Source: Paraescarpia echinospica
Lineage: Eukaryota; Annelida; Polychaeta; Sabellida; Siboglinidae
Reading direction: 5' to 3'
NCBI GenBank assembly: GCA_020002185.1
Contig: CM034541.1
Span: 51,412,733 to 51,476,732 of the forward strand
Length of the DNA stretch: 64,000 nucleotides
Position numbers and translations under genes: made by a program
Notes under the pieces: model-generated
Database searches by the model: none
What the model was told of the DNA's origin: nothing
Seen by the model: only the letters and a program-made list of their open reading frames with translations
Shown: positions 37,711 to 49,177 of the stretch, one piece after another
How the letters are laid out: the number at the start of each line of letters is the position of its first letter
How positions within the stretch are numbered: the stretch's first letter is position 1

Positions 37711-37755
37711 TGTGTGTGTGTGTGTGTGTGTGTGAGTGAGTGTGTGTGTGTGTGT

Positions 37756-37800
<45 letters not shown>

Positions 37801-37825
37801 TGAGTGTGTGTGTGTGTGCGCGCGC
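37711..37825. repeat. GT/GTGA microsatellite (unit A2/A3 junction)
   Basis: The shortest of the three equivalent tracts, about 115 bp. Confidence 0.95.
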
Positions 37826-37957
37826 GAGCCCGCCTGTGTGTAAGACAAAATCTCATTACAATAATAAAAATGTTTAGCCATTCTTTTTCCATGAGGCAAC
37901 TCGCACAAATACTTGCGCTCGTGTGTTGAGGAGAACTGGTTGAAGCGGGAGTATAAC

Positions 37958-38285
37958 GTATATAAGGTAAAAGGTAACTTCCTATACAGTGCAGTGTGCA
38001 GTCCTCACGACTGCTCAATGCGCTTTACGTTTTATTCCCTGGCAGACCTGTTCAAACAAAAACCACCTTGCCTTCTACGAGAAGCACCCAGCCATGCTGC
38101 AGTTAATAACCGAAGACTATTCGTATACAAATATCTACCACAGTTTATAGCCAGGAACGCATTAATAGAACCGAGTGAACTGGAGCAACGAAGTTGACCA
38201 AAGTTCGACACGACAGCACAGTAGTCGAACTCGGTTTCTCTCGTTCAAGAGTACGAAGTTCTAGTCACTACACCACAGCGCTCCA
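37958..38285 (-). mobile_element. tRNA-derived SINE (unit A3)
   Basis: Third minus-strand array copy. Its B box is slightly more diverged (the CGGTTTCTC side). Confidence 0.8.
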
Positions 38286-38453
38286 AATAACTCTATATAT
38301 GACACACGTCCTCACGCACTTACACCGGCTTCTAAATTCACGCCGAATAGGATAAAGATCCTGCTCCACACATTTCTTGCCAAACACAGCAGCATAGAAA
38401 GCAAGACCCTGTGCCACACATTATGTGTTAACCACCGCCTCATAGAATACAAT

Positions 38454-38657
38454 ATGCGTACCTCCCGAACTAGAAAATGTATAAGATACTACCTGCCAGT
38501 TCTACTCAGAAACATGCCACCTAGAATTACGGAAAAAGTCAATACTCATAGCCTTCACGGTTTCTCTTTATATCTTAAGAAATTTATTTTGGATCAATAC
38601 CAAGATAATTGCACAATTGTTTATTGCTATATATGTAGGGAACACAATATTATATAA
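38454..38657 (+). pseudogene. non-LTR RT C-terminal module (unit A3)
   Basis: Open 67-aa frame including RTRKCIRYYLPVLLRNMPPR and THSLHGFSLYLKKFILDQY. This is the cleanest copy of the module. Confidence 0.45.
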
Positions 38658-39239
38658 TAAAAAGCCTACATGTTTGTATCTGCATAAATTGAAACCACTA
38701 AGTTGTCCTAATGTTATCATCTTTTTACTAATAGGCCGATTTCCATGTGTATTCCCGAACCAGAGCAACCCTGGTTATGTAGATCTAACCTGCCTCCGTT
38801 TATACTAACCGTTTAGTATCTGTGTCGTGTCTTGTTTTCATAATATAAGAAGTAATTGCGACTAACAGCAATCTATATTTGAGTCTATGCCGATCACGAT
38901 ATTCTGTTCTCCAATTAAATGTTTTCCTGTGTAACGAAATAGCCATTTATAAATCACCTGTAGCCTCATCATTATTGTGCTGTATTACGGCGACTCTGTA
39001 TATATTCTACCGAATCGCTTCATATTTTTTGGTGTGCACCACAGTGGGAGAATGCCAGTATGAATGATATAAAAGTAGTCTACTGAATAATCATTGATAT
39101 GTTCTATCTATGTTTAATTGACTAATTGCAGTAAATATTCTTTTCCCGTGGGTGGCTCTCACGCTAGCGGTTTTGAGCCTTAGTGACAGTCTCCCGACAT
39201 AGACTAACTATTGTACAATTTGTGTTGCATTGTGTGCTT

Positions 39240-39790
39240 TTGTTTGTTTATTGTCGAATAAATTGTTCCTATTCCAAAAAATCTTCGCAGATATTAACTG
39301 GATATCCTGGTGAACGATAAAAGCAGATGGAATAGGCTGAGAAAAAAAGAACCAGAAATGTCAACACACATAGTCTCAACGCTGGAATATGAAGGAACCG
39401 AATGCACATTTTTAAATGCTCCAATAAGAGGAAAGCCGTACCAGCAGCTTTCGCAACTAACCGCAGTTGGTGAAAGAAAGAACATCCTGTAGGTGTTAGA
39501 CCAGCAATACAGCAGATGTTGCCACTAAAAGTTGGTCCAGGTTTGGGACTAACATCTGCTAAATGAAGCAGCATGCCTAATTTGAACGTTGGCGCAGAAT
39601 TGTGAACAACCGGCAACAATTTCCGATTATAACAAAGATGGAGACACAGCAAGCTGTGGAAATTGAGAGTGAATTAAGTATCCTAGTGTAATTGGGAAAT
39701 AGCACGTCAAAATGACCAGAAATTAGTGGATTGCATATAGAAGTCGTTGTCACTGATAGCAAATGAACTGGACAAAAAGAAAACATTCAG
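39240..39790 (-). pseudogene. LINE-A endonuclease N-terminal fragment with internal deletion (unit A3)
   Basis: SPKPGPTFSGNIC is followed directly by AGLTPTGCSFFHQLRLV, so the segment with TNIRSICGKT..ETWLKP is deleted relative to A1. It continues to FYRSPGYPVNICEDFLE. Frames 39269-39652. Confidence 0.7.
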
Positions 39791-40182
39791 TTGGAATAAT
39801 CATTCAATTGAAATATTTAAAACAAAACCTACACATCTATTGATAACTGGAAGACACATCCGGTATATGTTGAATAGTGGCATGTAACCATGTCCCACAA
39901 ATAACAGGCAACTATTAATATACGGGAATGTTACAAACCAACTTACCAAGTCAGAAGTTTAACAACAGTAAGTCACCCATTTACTTTATGTGTCTATTCA
40001 ACGTAGAAATGCAGACTTTTAGGGGTTAAGATATAACAATTTATACTATATAATTATAAATAATTTAGATAATAATTAGTAAGGAATGTTACGCCCTGAG
40101 CAAAGGCTAAAGCGTACGTTTAAAGCTTAATAACATTTACAAGGATAGTAGTGTCTCGATTGTAACAATGAAGCCTAATTAA

Positions 40183-42077
40183 GGGGACACAACACCCTGA
40201 ATTTAATTTTTCTTATTTCTTATGACAGCTTGATGAAATTTTAGGACAGATTTAATTATATTGCAAAAGGAATGTGGATAATTTTGGAAATTTTGTTGGA
40301 CCCCCTTTTGACCCTTATCGGGGCGGCCATTTAAAAGTTCAATGGTACCAGCTGAAAGCCTAGATCTACATAATGGGCTAGCCAAATTCACTGTAACTTT
40401 GTGGGCATATAACTAAGATACACCTGCATGTTATAGCGTCGAGATTTTGCTGATTGTTTTTTTATACGATTTTACGGAATTCTTGTTACAAAACTTCAAA
40501 CAAGATATGAACATTTTGTGATGTAGAATTTTTGTCTTGCAATATTTTGACCATTTCTCAATGTTATAACATGGAGAGCAATATTATGGAGAAGTTCTGA
40601 ACATTTCAAAGGATTCGGTTGGGAAATAGCCGAGACCAGAAGAGATAAGAAGTCAGTTCAGTGAAATAATTGTATTGTAGAAAAACGACGTCAAAGTATG
40701 TGAACATTTCAACAATGAATTGTATAACAACAAATAGACACAGAGTTCTGAAATTACACACATGTATCCTCCAAATGATGTTCTTTCTGAGGATGTAAAG
40801 TACAAGATTATAGACTGAAAAGTAAAAATGTTATCAAACATATACTTTGTGAAGCACAAATAAGGATTATATTTGAAAAACGTCACTTGATGTAATGTTC
40901 ACAGTTCATTATAATGGTATATGCACTGTTCTGCTGGAGCCTAAAACACCCCTCCACCATAGTTAGTCGGTGCAGATTCCGCCGCCCGTGTCCTTGCAAT
41001 ATGCCTGGCTTGCCTAGCCTCCTTCGACGCTGCCATAGCCTGGCGCTTAGCCTCACTGAGGCGTCGTTGGTCGGCCTTCTCTGCAGATGCCAACAAGTGG
41101 GCACCTGCATCACCTCACAGAGGTTCCTCATTATCACCTCGATGCCAGCGTTGAATTCCAAGACTGCGCTGCAGGTGGCGGAGACAACGCGCTCGAGTCC
41201 AACGAAGCTCGTCTTTGGGCACTTGTGCCACACCACTGACTGGACGCTTTCATTTGCATTCTGCGTCTTCCCCAGCATGCAGCGCTTGAAGAGGTCTACA
41301 TGGGTCAGCCGGGTGTAGACATCCTTGACGTGCTCAGCGACGTCGGGTGCAAGCGGCGTACCCACATTGGTCCGGTGTGGGCCTGGCTCCTGCCCGGTGG
41401 CGAGTGCCTTTTGGTAGAAGCACCAGCTGTCAGCTCCCACCGGGCAGCGGTCGTGCTGGGGCCTCTCGTCATTGGAGACGGCGTGGTAGAATGTCGCCAA
41501 GATCGCATCCCGCACCCCGTCGACATCATGGGGGTGAGCTCGCACTGCCTTCCCGTAGTAGGCAGTGAGCTTGTTGATTGTGGCCTGCGTCAACTTCCCG
41601 AAGCCCCGGCCTCCGAGGGTGATGCCAGCCTTCTTCCCCGATGCCGCCAACTTGCGCAGTGCCGTGCCGAGTCGTTTGGCGACGTGGTTGACGCACTTTT
41701 CCTTCTGTACTTCCACGTCGCCATATACACGCAAGCTGGTGAGGTGGTTGAAGGTCCTGGCGTCTCCGTCGGCGAGCATGGTTGTGTAGCGGAAGTTCCG
41801 GTTGGTGGAGCGGGTCCACAGCTGCTCCGCAGCCTTCACCTCCATGCCGCCCGACGCCCCTTCGTATTTGCGGTTGCACTCTGGCTCGTGCGTCCTAAAC
41901 CAGTCCTTGAACATTGCTGTGTTCATGCCGCCGTGTCGGTTGCTTGCGTATGCACAACTTTGGCAGTATAACGACATCACCTGGAGGTGAATCACCAGGC
42001 CCGTGATCACCTCGACGACACAGCCGATCCCGTAGTGCGACTTGTGACCGCGGGTCATCCATGACTTATCGTAGCTC
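40183..42077 (-). mobile_element. 5'-truncated Mutator-like DNA transposon
   Basis: It begins at GGGGACACAACACCCTGAA immediately after the repeat-unit word AATTAA and ends inside the transposase where LINE-A sequence starts. The terminus at 40183 has no inverted partner at 42077, so only the transposase-3' end survives. About 0.7 kb of AT-rich 3' UTR follows the ORF. A duplicate lies at 44743-46637. Confidence 0.8.
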
Positions 42078-42154
42078 GTAAAATAATTTGGATTTGCTTT
42101 TGCCATTTGTCTATTACAATAGAGACATTGTTTCGAATAGCGTGATTTATCCAA
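40883..42154 (-). CDS. Mutator-like transposase fused to a LINE-A linker start
   Basis: A 423-aa uninterrupted frame with ATG at 42154. Residues 1-26 (ending ANPNYFT) are LINE-A linker sequence; from residue 27 (SYDKSWMTRGHKSHYGIG) it is the Mutator-like transposase domain found widely in invertebrates. Candidate catalytic acids are D29 in SYDxSW, D129/D131 in LADGDARTF, and E302 in NANESVQSVVWHKCPK. Conserved CVNHVAKRLGTALR, TLGGRGFGKLT and RCPVGADSWCFY lie between. It is GC-rich compared with the surroundings. The family's N-terminal DNA-binding part is missing, so transposition activity is doubtful, but the frame is clean. Any promoter would be LINE-derived. Confidence 0.85.
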   Translation of the reverse strand: MDKSRYSKQCLYCNRQMAKANPNYFTSYDKSWMTRGHKSHYGIGCVVEVITGLVIHLQVMSLYCQSCAYASNRHGGMNTAMFKDWFRTHEPECNRKYEGASGGMEVKAAEQLWTRSTNRNFRYTTMLADGDARTFNHLTSLRVYGDVEVQKEKCVNHVAKRLGTALRKLAASGKKAGITLGGRGFGKLTQATINKLTAYYGKAVRAHPHDVDGVRDAILATFYHAVSNDERPQHDRCPVGADSWCFYQKALATGQEPGPHRTNVGTPLAPDVAEHVKDVYTRLTHVDLFKRCMLGKTQNANESVQSVVWHKCPKTSFVGLERVVSATCSAVLEFNAGIEVIMRNLCEVMQVPTCWHLQRRPTNDASVRLSARLWQRRRRLGKPGILQGHGRRNLHRLTMVEGCFRLQQNSAYTIIMNCEHYIK

Positions 42155-42755
42155 CGGGGAACGAGATTTACGTCAAATACATTCAAGGAAACGACGGCGT
42201 CGTTTAGACTGTAAAATTTCAAGTATCATCCACGTGAAACGTACTTTATGTGAAACAAATTTATTGGCAATAGGAGCATGTTTCCCAAGTAAGGCTTTAA
42301 GCACCGAACAATATTGTCCATACGAGTTATCGTTTGTCGGATTTCTAAACACATCTAATTACAGAATATAATTATTAAAAGTAATAATGTAAATGTTATG
42401 TATAGGTCTCTACGAAATCTTCGTTTTGGATAGGAACGGAGTTGTAAAAATGATAACATCAACAATTACGGTATGACGATCGGATAAGCCACCAGAAACT
42501 GAAAGTTTCGTAATAGTTTTACAAGATAAAAGAGTTATAAAAAATCAAGCCAGTGGTCATGAATGTCTGTAGAAAAAGAAATATGCAGTTGTAAATCACA
42601 TTGATAAAATTGCCATTAAATATCACGAGCTCTCGGTATATTACATAAGTTAAAGCACTTCTTACCTACATGTGATCTAAAGATAATGTACAATTCGTTA
42701 ATTGCGCCATATTTAAATTAAAGTATTTTATTGTAGGGCCTTAATTTAAAAAAAA
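42078..42755 (-). pseudogene. LINE-A linker and endonuclease end (unit A3)
   Basis: Sister of 21015-21700, joined to the Mutator fragment at its RT side. Stops are present. Confidence 0.75.
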
Positions 42756-43004
42756 AAATCGAAATTGAAAAAAGGCGATAAGAATTATAACCTATAGCGA
42801 ATATAATTCCCATACAGAACCTCTAATGAAATCACTACATTTTTCGAAAGTCGACCACATTTTCAGGCACAAATGTCTGATATTTCATTTCATACACTTG
42901 TGAATAGTAGCGTTCCTTCTTACTGTAAATCTTTATTTTAACAAAATACCATACACAATAGCCATCACACTAGGCAAAGTCATTATATCTCTATTCCGTA
43001 TAGC

Positions 43005-43215
43005 CGTACCTTCCGAGCCAGAAAATGTATAATATACCACCTGCCAGCTCTATTCAGAAGCATGCCACCTAGAATTACGGAAAAAGTCAATACTCATAGC
43101 CTACATGGTTTCTCTTTATATCTGAAGAAATATATTTTGGATCAATGCCAAGAGACTTACACAATTGTTAATTGCTATACATGTACGCAACACAATATTA
43201 TATAATAAAAAGCCT
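43005..43215 (+). pseudogene. non-LTR RT C-terminal module (unit A4)
   Basis: A diverged version of the module at 38454, with THSLHGFSL and YTCT near the end. Confidence 0.35.
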
Positions 43216-43799
43216 ACATGCTTGTATTTGTACAAATTGATTCGAAACCACTAAGGTTTCCTAACGTTATCATCTTTTTAGTAATAGGCCGATTTCCATG
43301 TGTATTCCCGAACCAGAGCAGCCCTCGTTATGTAGATCTAACCTGCCTCCGTTTACATGTATACTAACCGTTTAGTATCTGTGTCGTGTCTTGTCTTTCA
43401 TAATTTAAGAAGCAATTGCGACTAACAGCAAACTATATTTTAGTCTATACCGAGCAAGGTATTCTGTTCTCCAATTAAATATTTTCCTATGAAATGAAAT
43501 AGCCATTGATAAATCACATGTAGGCTCGTCATTATTGTGCTGTATTACGGCGACTCTGTATATATTCTACCGAATCGCTTCATATTTTTTGGTGTGCACC
43601 ACAGTGGGAGAATGCCAGTATGAATGATATAAAAGTAGTCTACTGAATAATCATTGATATGTTCTATCTATGTTTAATTGACTAATTGCAGTAAATATTC
43701 TTTTCCCGTGGGTGGCTCTCACGCTAGCGGTTTTGAGCCTTAGTGACAGTCTCCCGACATAGACTAACTATTGTACAATTTGTGTTGCATTGTGTGCTT

Positions 43800-44350
43800 T
43801 TGTTTGTTTATTGTCGAATAAATTGTTCCTATTCCAAAAAATCTTCGCAGATATTAACTGGATATCCTGGTGAACGATAAAAGCAGATGGAATAGGCTGA
43901 GAAAAAAAGAACCAGAAATGTCAACACACATAGTCTCAACGCTGGAATATGAAGGAACCGAATGCACATTTTTAAATGCTCCAATAAGAGGAAAGCCGTA
44001 CCAGCAGCTTTCGCAACTAACCGCAGTTGGTGAAAGAAAGAACATCCTGTAGGTGTTAGACCAGCAATACAGCAGATGTTGCCACTAAAAGTTGGTCCAG
44101 GTTTGGGACTAACATCTGCTAAATGAAGCAGCATGCCTAATTTGAACGTTGGCGCAGAATTGTGAACAACCGGCAACAATTTCCGATTATAACAAAGATG
44201 GAGACACAGCAAGCTGTGGAAATTGAGAGTGAATTAAGTATCCTAGTGTAATTGGGAAATAGCACGTCAAAATGACCAGAAATTAGTGGATTGCATATAG
44301 AAGTCGTTGTCACTGATAGCAAATGAACTGGACAAAAAGAAAACATTCAG
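43800..44350 (-). pseudogene. LINE-A endonuclease N-terminal fragment (duplicate)
   Basis: Identical copy of 39240-39790. Confidence 0.7.
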
Positions 44351-44742
44351 TTGGAATAATCATTCAATTGAAATATTTAAAACAAAACCTACACATCTAT
44401 TGATAACTGGAAGACACATCCGGTATATGTTGAATAGTGGCATGTAACCATGTCCCACAAATAACAGGCAACTATTAATATACGGGAATGTTACAAACCA
44501 ACTTACCAAGTCAGAAGTTTAACAACAGTAAGTCACCCATTTACTTTATGTGTCTATTCAACGTAGAAATGCAGACTTTTAGGGGTTAAGATATAACAAT
44601 TTATACTATATAATTATAAATAATTTAGATAATAATTAGTAAGGAATGTTACGCCCTGAGCAAAGGCTAAAGCGTACGTTTAAAGCTTAATAACATTTAC
44701 AAGGATAGTAGTGTCTCGATTGTAACAATGAAGCCTAATTAA

Positions 44743-46637
44743 GGGGACACAACACCCTGAATTTAATTTTTCTTATTTCTTATGACAGCTTGATGAAATT
44801 TTAGGACAGATTTAATTATATTGCAAAAGGAATGTGGATAATTTTGGAAATTTTGTTGGACCCCCTTTTGACCCTTATCGGGGCGGCCATTTAAAAGTTC
44901 AATGGTACCAGCTGAAAGCCTAGATCTACATAATGGGCTAGCCAAATTCACTGTAACTTTGTGGGCATATAACTAAGATACACCTGCATGTTATAGCGTC
45001 GAGATTTTGCTGATTGTTTTTTTATACGATTTTACGGAATTCTTGTTACAAAACTTCAAACAAGATATGAACATTTTGTGATGTAGAATTTTTGTCTTGC
45101 AATATTTTGACCATTTCTCAATGTTATAACATGGAGAGCAATATTATGGAGAAGTTCTGAACATTTCAAAGGATTCGGTTGGGAAATAGCCGAGATCAGA
45201 AGAGATAAGAAGTCAGTTCAGTGAAATAATTGTATTGTAGAAAAACGACGTCAAAGTATGTGAACATTTCAACAATGAATTGTATAACAACAAATAGACA
45301 CAGAGTTCTGAAATTACACACATGTATCCTCCAAATGATGTTCTTTCTGAGGATGTAAAGTACAAGATTATAGACTGAAAAGTAAAAATGTTATCAAACA
45401 TATACTTTGTGAAGCACAAATAAGGATTATATTTGAAAAACGTCACTTGATGTAATGTTCACAGTTCATTATAATGGTATATGCACTGTTCTGCTGGAGC
45501 CTAAAACACCCCTCCACCATAGTTAGTCGGTGCAGATTCCGCCGCCCGTGTCCTTGCAATATGCCTGGCTTGCCTAGCCTCCTTCGACGCTGCCATAGCC
45601 TGGCGCTTAGCCTCACTGAGGCGTCGTTGGTCGGCCTTCTCTGCAGATGCCAACAAGTGGGCACCTGCATCACCTCACAGAGGTTCCTCATTATCACCTC
45701 GATGCCAGCGTTGAATTCCAAGACTGCGCTGCAGGTGGCGGAGACAACGCGCTCGAGTCCAACGAAGCTCGTCTTTGGGCACTTGTGCCACACCACTGAC
45801 TGGACGCTTTCATTTGCATTCTGCGTCTTCCCCAGCATGCAGCGCTTGAAGAGGTCTACATGGGTCAGCCGGGTGTAGACATCCTTGACGTGCTCAGCGA
45901 CGTCGGGTGCAAGCGGCGTACCCACATTGGTCCGGTGTGGGCCTGGCTCCTGCCCGGTGGCGAGTGCCTTTTGGTAGAAGCACCAGCTGTCAGCTCCCAC
46001 CGGGCAGCGGTCGTGCTGGGGCCTCTCGTCATTGGAGACGGCGTGGTAGAATGTCGCCAAGATCGCATCCCGCACCCCGTCGACATCATGGGGGTGAGCT
46101 CGCACTGCCTTCCCGTAGTAGGCAGTGAGCTTGTTGATTGTGGCCTGCGTCAACTTCCCGAAGCCCCGGCCTCCGAGGGTGATGCCAGCCTTCTTCCCCG
46201 ATGCCGCCAACTTGCGCAGTGCCGTGCCGAGTCGTTTGGCGACGTGGTTGACGCACTTTTCCTTCTGTACTTCCACGTCGCCATATACACGCAAGCTGGT
46301 GAGGTGGTTGAAGGTCCTGGCGTCTCCGTCGGCGAGCATGGTTGTGTAGCGGAAGTTCCGGTTGGTGGAGCGGGTCCACAGCTGCTCCGCAGCCTTCACC
46401 TCCATGCCGCCCGACGCCCCTTCGTATTTGCGGTTGCACTCTGGCTCGTGCGTCCTAAACCAGTCCTTGAACATTGCTGTGTTCATGCCGCCGTGTCGGT
46501 TGCTTGCGTATGCACAACTTTGGCAGTATAACGACATCACCTGGAGGTGAATCACCAGGCCCGTGATCACCTCGACGACACAGCCGATCCCGTAGTGCGA
46601 CTTGTGACCGCGGGTCATCCATGACTTATCGTAGCTC
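44743..46637 (-). mobile_element. 5'-truncated Mutator-like transposon (duplicate)
   Basis: Copy of 40183-42077. It holds the single difference seen (45196) in its 3' UTR region. Confidence 0.8.
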
Positions 46638-46714
46638 GTAAAATAATTTGGATTTGCTTTTGCCATTTGTCTATTACAATAGAGACATTGTTTCGAATAG
46701 CGTGATTTATCCAA
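45443..46714 (-). CDS. Mutator-like transposase / LINE-A fusion (duplicate)
   Basis: The same 423-aa protein as 40883-42154, with no residue difference. See that entry for domains. Confidence 0.85.
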   Translation of the reverse strand: MDKSRYSKQCLYCNRQMAKANPNYFTSYDKSWMTRGHKSHYGIGCVVEVITGLVIHLQVMSLYCQSCAYASNRHGGMNTAMFKDWFRTHEPECNRKYEGASGGMEVKAAEQLWTRSTNRNFRYTTMLADGDARTFNHLTSLRVYGDVEVQKEKCVNHVAKRLGTALRKLAASGKKAGITLGGRGFGKLTQATINKLTAYYGKAVRAHPHDVDGVRDAILATFYHAVSNDERPQHDRCPVGADSWCFYQKALATGQEPGPHRTNVGTPLAPDVAEHVKDVYTRLTHVDLFKRCMLGKTQNANESVQSVVWHKCPKTSFVGLERVVSATCSAVLEFNAGIEVIMRNLCEVMQVPTCWHLQRRPTNDASVRLSARLWQRRRRLGKPGILQGHGRRNLHRLTMVEGCFRLQQNSAYTIIMNCEHYIK

Positions 46715-47315
46715 CGGGGAACGAGATTTACGTCAAATACATTCAAGGAAACGACGGCGTCGTTTAGACTGTAAAATTTCAAGTATCATCCACGTGAAAC
46801 GTACTTTATGTGAAACAAATTTATTGGCAATAGGAGCATGTTTCCCAAGTAAGGCTTTAAGCACCGAACAATATTGTCCATACGAGTTATCGTTTGTCGG
46901 ATTTCTAAACACATCTAATTACAGAATATAATTATTAAAAGTAATAATGTAAATGTTATGTATAGGTCTCTACGAAATCTTCGTTTTGGATAGGAACGGA
47001 GTTGTAAAAATGATAACATCAACAATTACGGTATGACGATCGGATAAGCCACCAGAAACTGAAAGTTTCGTAATAGTTTTACAAGATAAAAGAGTTATAA
47101 AAAATCAAGCCAGTGGTCATGAATGTCTGTAGAAAAAGAAATATGCAGTTGTAAATCACATTGATAAAATTGCCATTAAATATCACGAGCTCTCGGTATA
47201 TTACATAAGTTAAAGCACTTCTTACCTACATGTGATCTAAAGATAATGTACAATTCGTTAATTGCGCCATATTTAAATTAAAGTATTTTATTGTAGGGCC
47301 TTAATTTAAAAAAAA
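46638..47315 (-). pseudogene. LINE-A linker and endonuclease end (duplicate)
   Basis: Copy of 42078-42755. Confidence 0.75.
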
Positions 47316-47564
47316 AAATCGAAATTGAAAAAAGGCGATAAGAATTATAACCTATAGCGAATATAATTCCCATACAGAACCTCTAATGAAATCACTACAT
47401 TTTTCGAAAGTCGACCACATTTTCAGGCACAAATGTCTGATATTTCATTTCATACACTTGTGAATAGTAGCGTTCCTTCTTACTGTAAATCTTTATTTTA
47501 ACAAAATACCATACACAATAGCCATCACACTAGGCAAAGTCATTATATCTCTATTCCGTATAGC

Positions 47565-47775
47565 CGTACCTTCCGAGCCAGAAAATGTATAATATACCAC
47601 CTGCCAGCTCTATTCAGAAGCATGCCACCTAGAATTACGGAAAAAGTCAATACTCATAGCCTACATGGTTTCTCTTTATATCTGAAGAAATATATTTTGG
47701 ATCAATGCCAAGAGACTTACACAATTGTTAATTGCTATACATGTACGCAACACAATATTATATAATAAAAAGCCT
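47565..47775 (+). pseudogene. non-LTR RT C-terminal module (duplicate)
   Basis: Copy of 43005-43215. Confidence 0.35.
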
Positions 47776-48329
47776 ACATGCTTGTATTTGTACAAATTGA
47801 TTCGAAACCACTAAGGTTTCCTAACGTTATCATCTTTTTAGTAATAGGCCGATTTCCATGTGTATTCCCGAACCAGAGCAGCCCTCGTTATGTAGATCTA
47901 ACCTGCCTCCGTTTACATGTATACTAACCGTTTAGTATCTGTGTCGTGTCTTGTCTTTCATAATTTAAGAAGCAATTGCGACTAACAGCAAACTATATTT
48001 TAGTCTATACCGAGCAAGGTATTCTGTTCTCCAATTAAATATTTTCCTATGAAATGAAATAGCCATTGATAAATCACATGTAGGCTCGTCATTATTGTGC
48101 TGTATTACGGCGACTCTGTATATATTCTACCGAATCGCTTCATATTTTTGGTGTGCTCCACAGTGGGAGAATACCGATATGAATGATATAAAAGTAGTCT
48201 ACTAAATAATCATTTATATGTTCTATCTATGTTTAATTGACTAATTGCACAGTAAATATTCTTTTCCCGTGGGTGGCTCTCACGCTAGCGGTTTTGAGCC
48301 TTAGTGAGATTCTCTCGACATAGACTAAC

Positions 48330-49030
48330 TATTGTAAAATGTGTGTTGCATTGTGTGCTTTTGTTTGTTTATTGTCGAATAAATTGTTCCAATTCCAAAA
48401 TATCTTCGAAGAAATTAACTGAATATCCTGGTGATCGATAAAAGCAGATGGAATAGGTTGAGAAAAAAGAACCAGAAATGTCAACACACATAGTCTCAAC
48501 GCTGGAATATGAAGGAACCGAATGTACATTAATGTTGAAATGTTCTAATAAGAGGAAAGCCGCTCCACCAGCTTTCCCAACTAACCGTGGTTGGTGAAAG
48601 AAAGAACATCCTGTAGGTGTTAAACCAGCAATACATATATGCCGCAGTAACGATTGGTTTCAGCCAAGTTTCCGTGACAGCAAGAATATATTTTTTTTTA
48701 AAGCCAAGTCACCAAAAGATGCTGTCTTGCCACAAATAGACCGAATATTAGTCGTGGCAAAACAGATGTTGTGACTAATAGCTGGTCTAGGTTTGGGACT
48801 AACATCTCCTGCTAAATGAAGCAGCATGCCTAATTTGAACGTTGGCGCAGAATTATGAACAACCGGCAACGATTTCCAATTACAACAAAGATGGAGACAT
48901 AGCAAGCTGTGGACATTGAGAATGAATTTAGTATCCTAGTGTAATTGGGAAATAGCACCTCAAAATGCTCAGAACTTAATGGATTGCATATAGGGAAGTC
49001 GTTGTCACTGATAGCAAATGAACTGGACAA
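48330..49030 (-). pseudogene. LINE-A endonuclease N-terminal fragment (unit A5)
   Basis: A more diverged copy that retains the part deleted in A3/A4: KPRPAISHN, TTNIRSICGKTAS (about 48700-48770). Frames are broken near 48690. Confidence 0.65.
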
Positions 49031-49177
49031 GAAGAAAACACTCAGTAGGAAAAATCATTCAATTGAAATAGTTAAAACAAAACCTACACATATATTGATA
49101 ACTGGAAGAAACATCCGATATATGTTGAATAGTGGCACATAACCATGTCCCACAAATAGCAGGCAACAATTAATATA

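Larger units (their letters stand above)
26680..37840. repeat. tandem unit A2 (about 11.2 kb)
   Basis: Second copy of unit A1 in the same orientation. It lacks the A1 block 17.04-17.97 kb: the sequence jumps at about 29520 from GTGTATAT to ATTATTCGGATC. Point differences and small indels distinguish it from A1. Confidence 0.9.
37840..42998. repeat. tandem unit A3, rearranged
   Basis: This starts like A1/A2 (SINE, RT tail, LINE-A endonuclease start). At 40182, the point equivalent to 16664, it switches to a Mutator-like fragment, and at about 42078 it resumes at the LINE-A linker equivalent to about 21020. The intervening 4.3 kb of A1 is absent. 42824-42998 is unique spacer. Confidence 0.85.
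38971..43530. repeat. 4,560-bp tandem duplication, copy 1
   Basis: Line-by-line comparison shows the same sequence 4,560 bases later (43531-48090), with identity continuing to about 48149. By eye I found one difference: C at 40636 versus T at 45196. The duplicated block holds a LINE-A endonuclease start, the Mutator fragment, a LINE-A endonuclease end and an RT tail. Confidence 0.95.
43531..48090. repeat. 4,560-bp tandem duplication, copy 2
   Basis: Second copy of 38971-43530. Its end is defined by divergence at about 48150. Confidence 0.95.

Noticed and set aside
41300..41971. 223-aa plus-strand ORF
   Set aside because: Antisense shadow of the GC-rich Mutator-like transposase; same for 40914-41318, 45860-46531 and 45474-45878.
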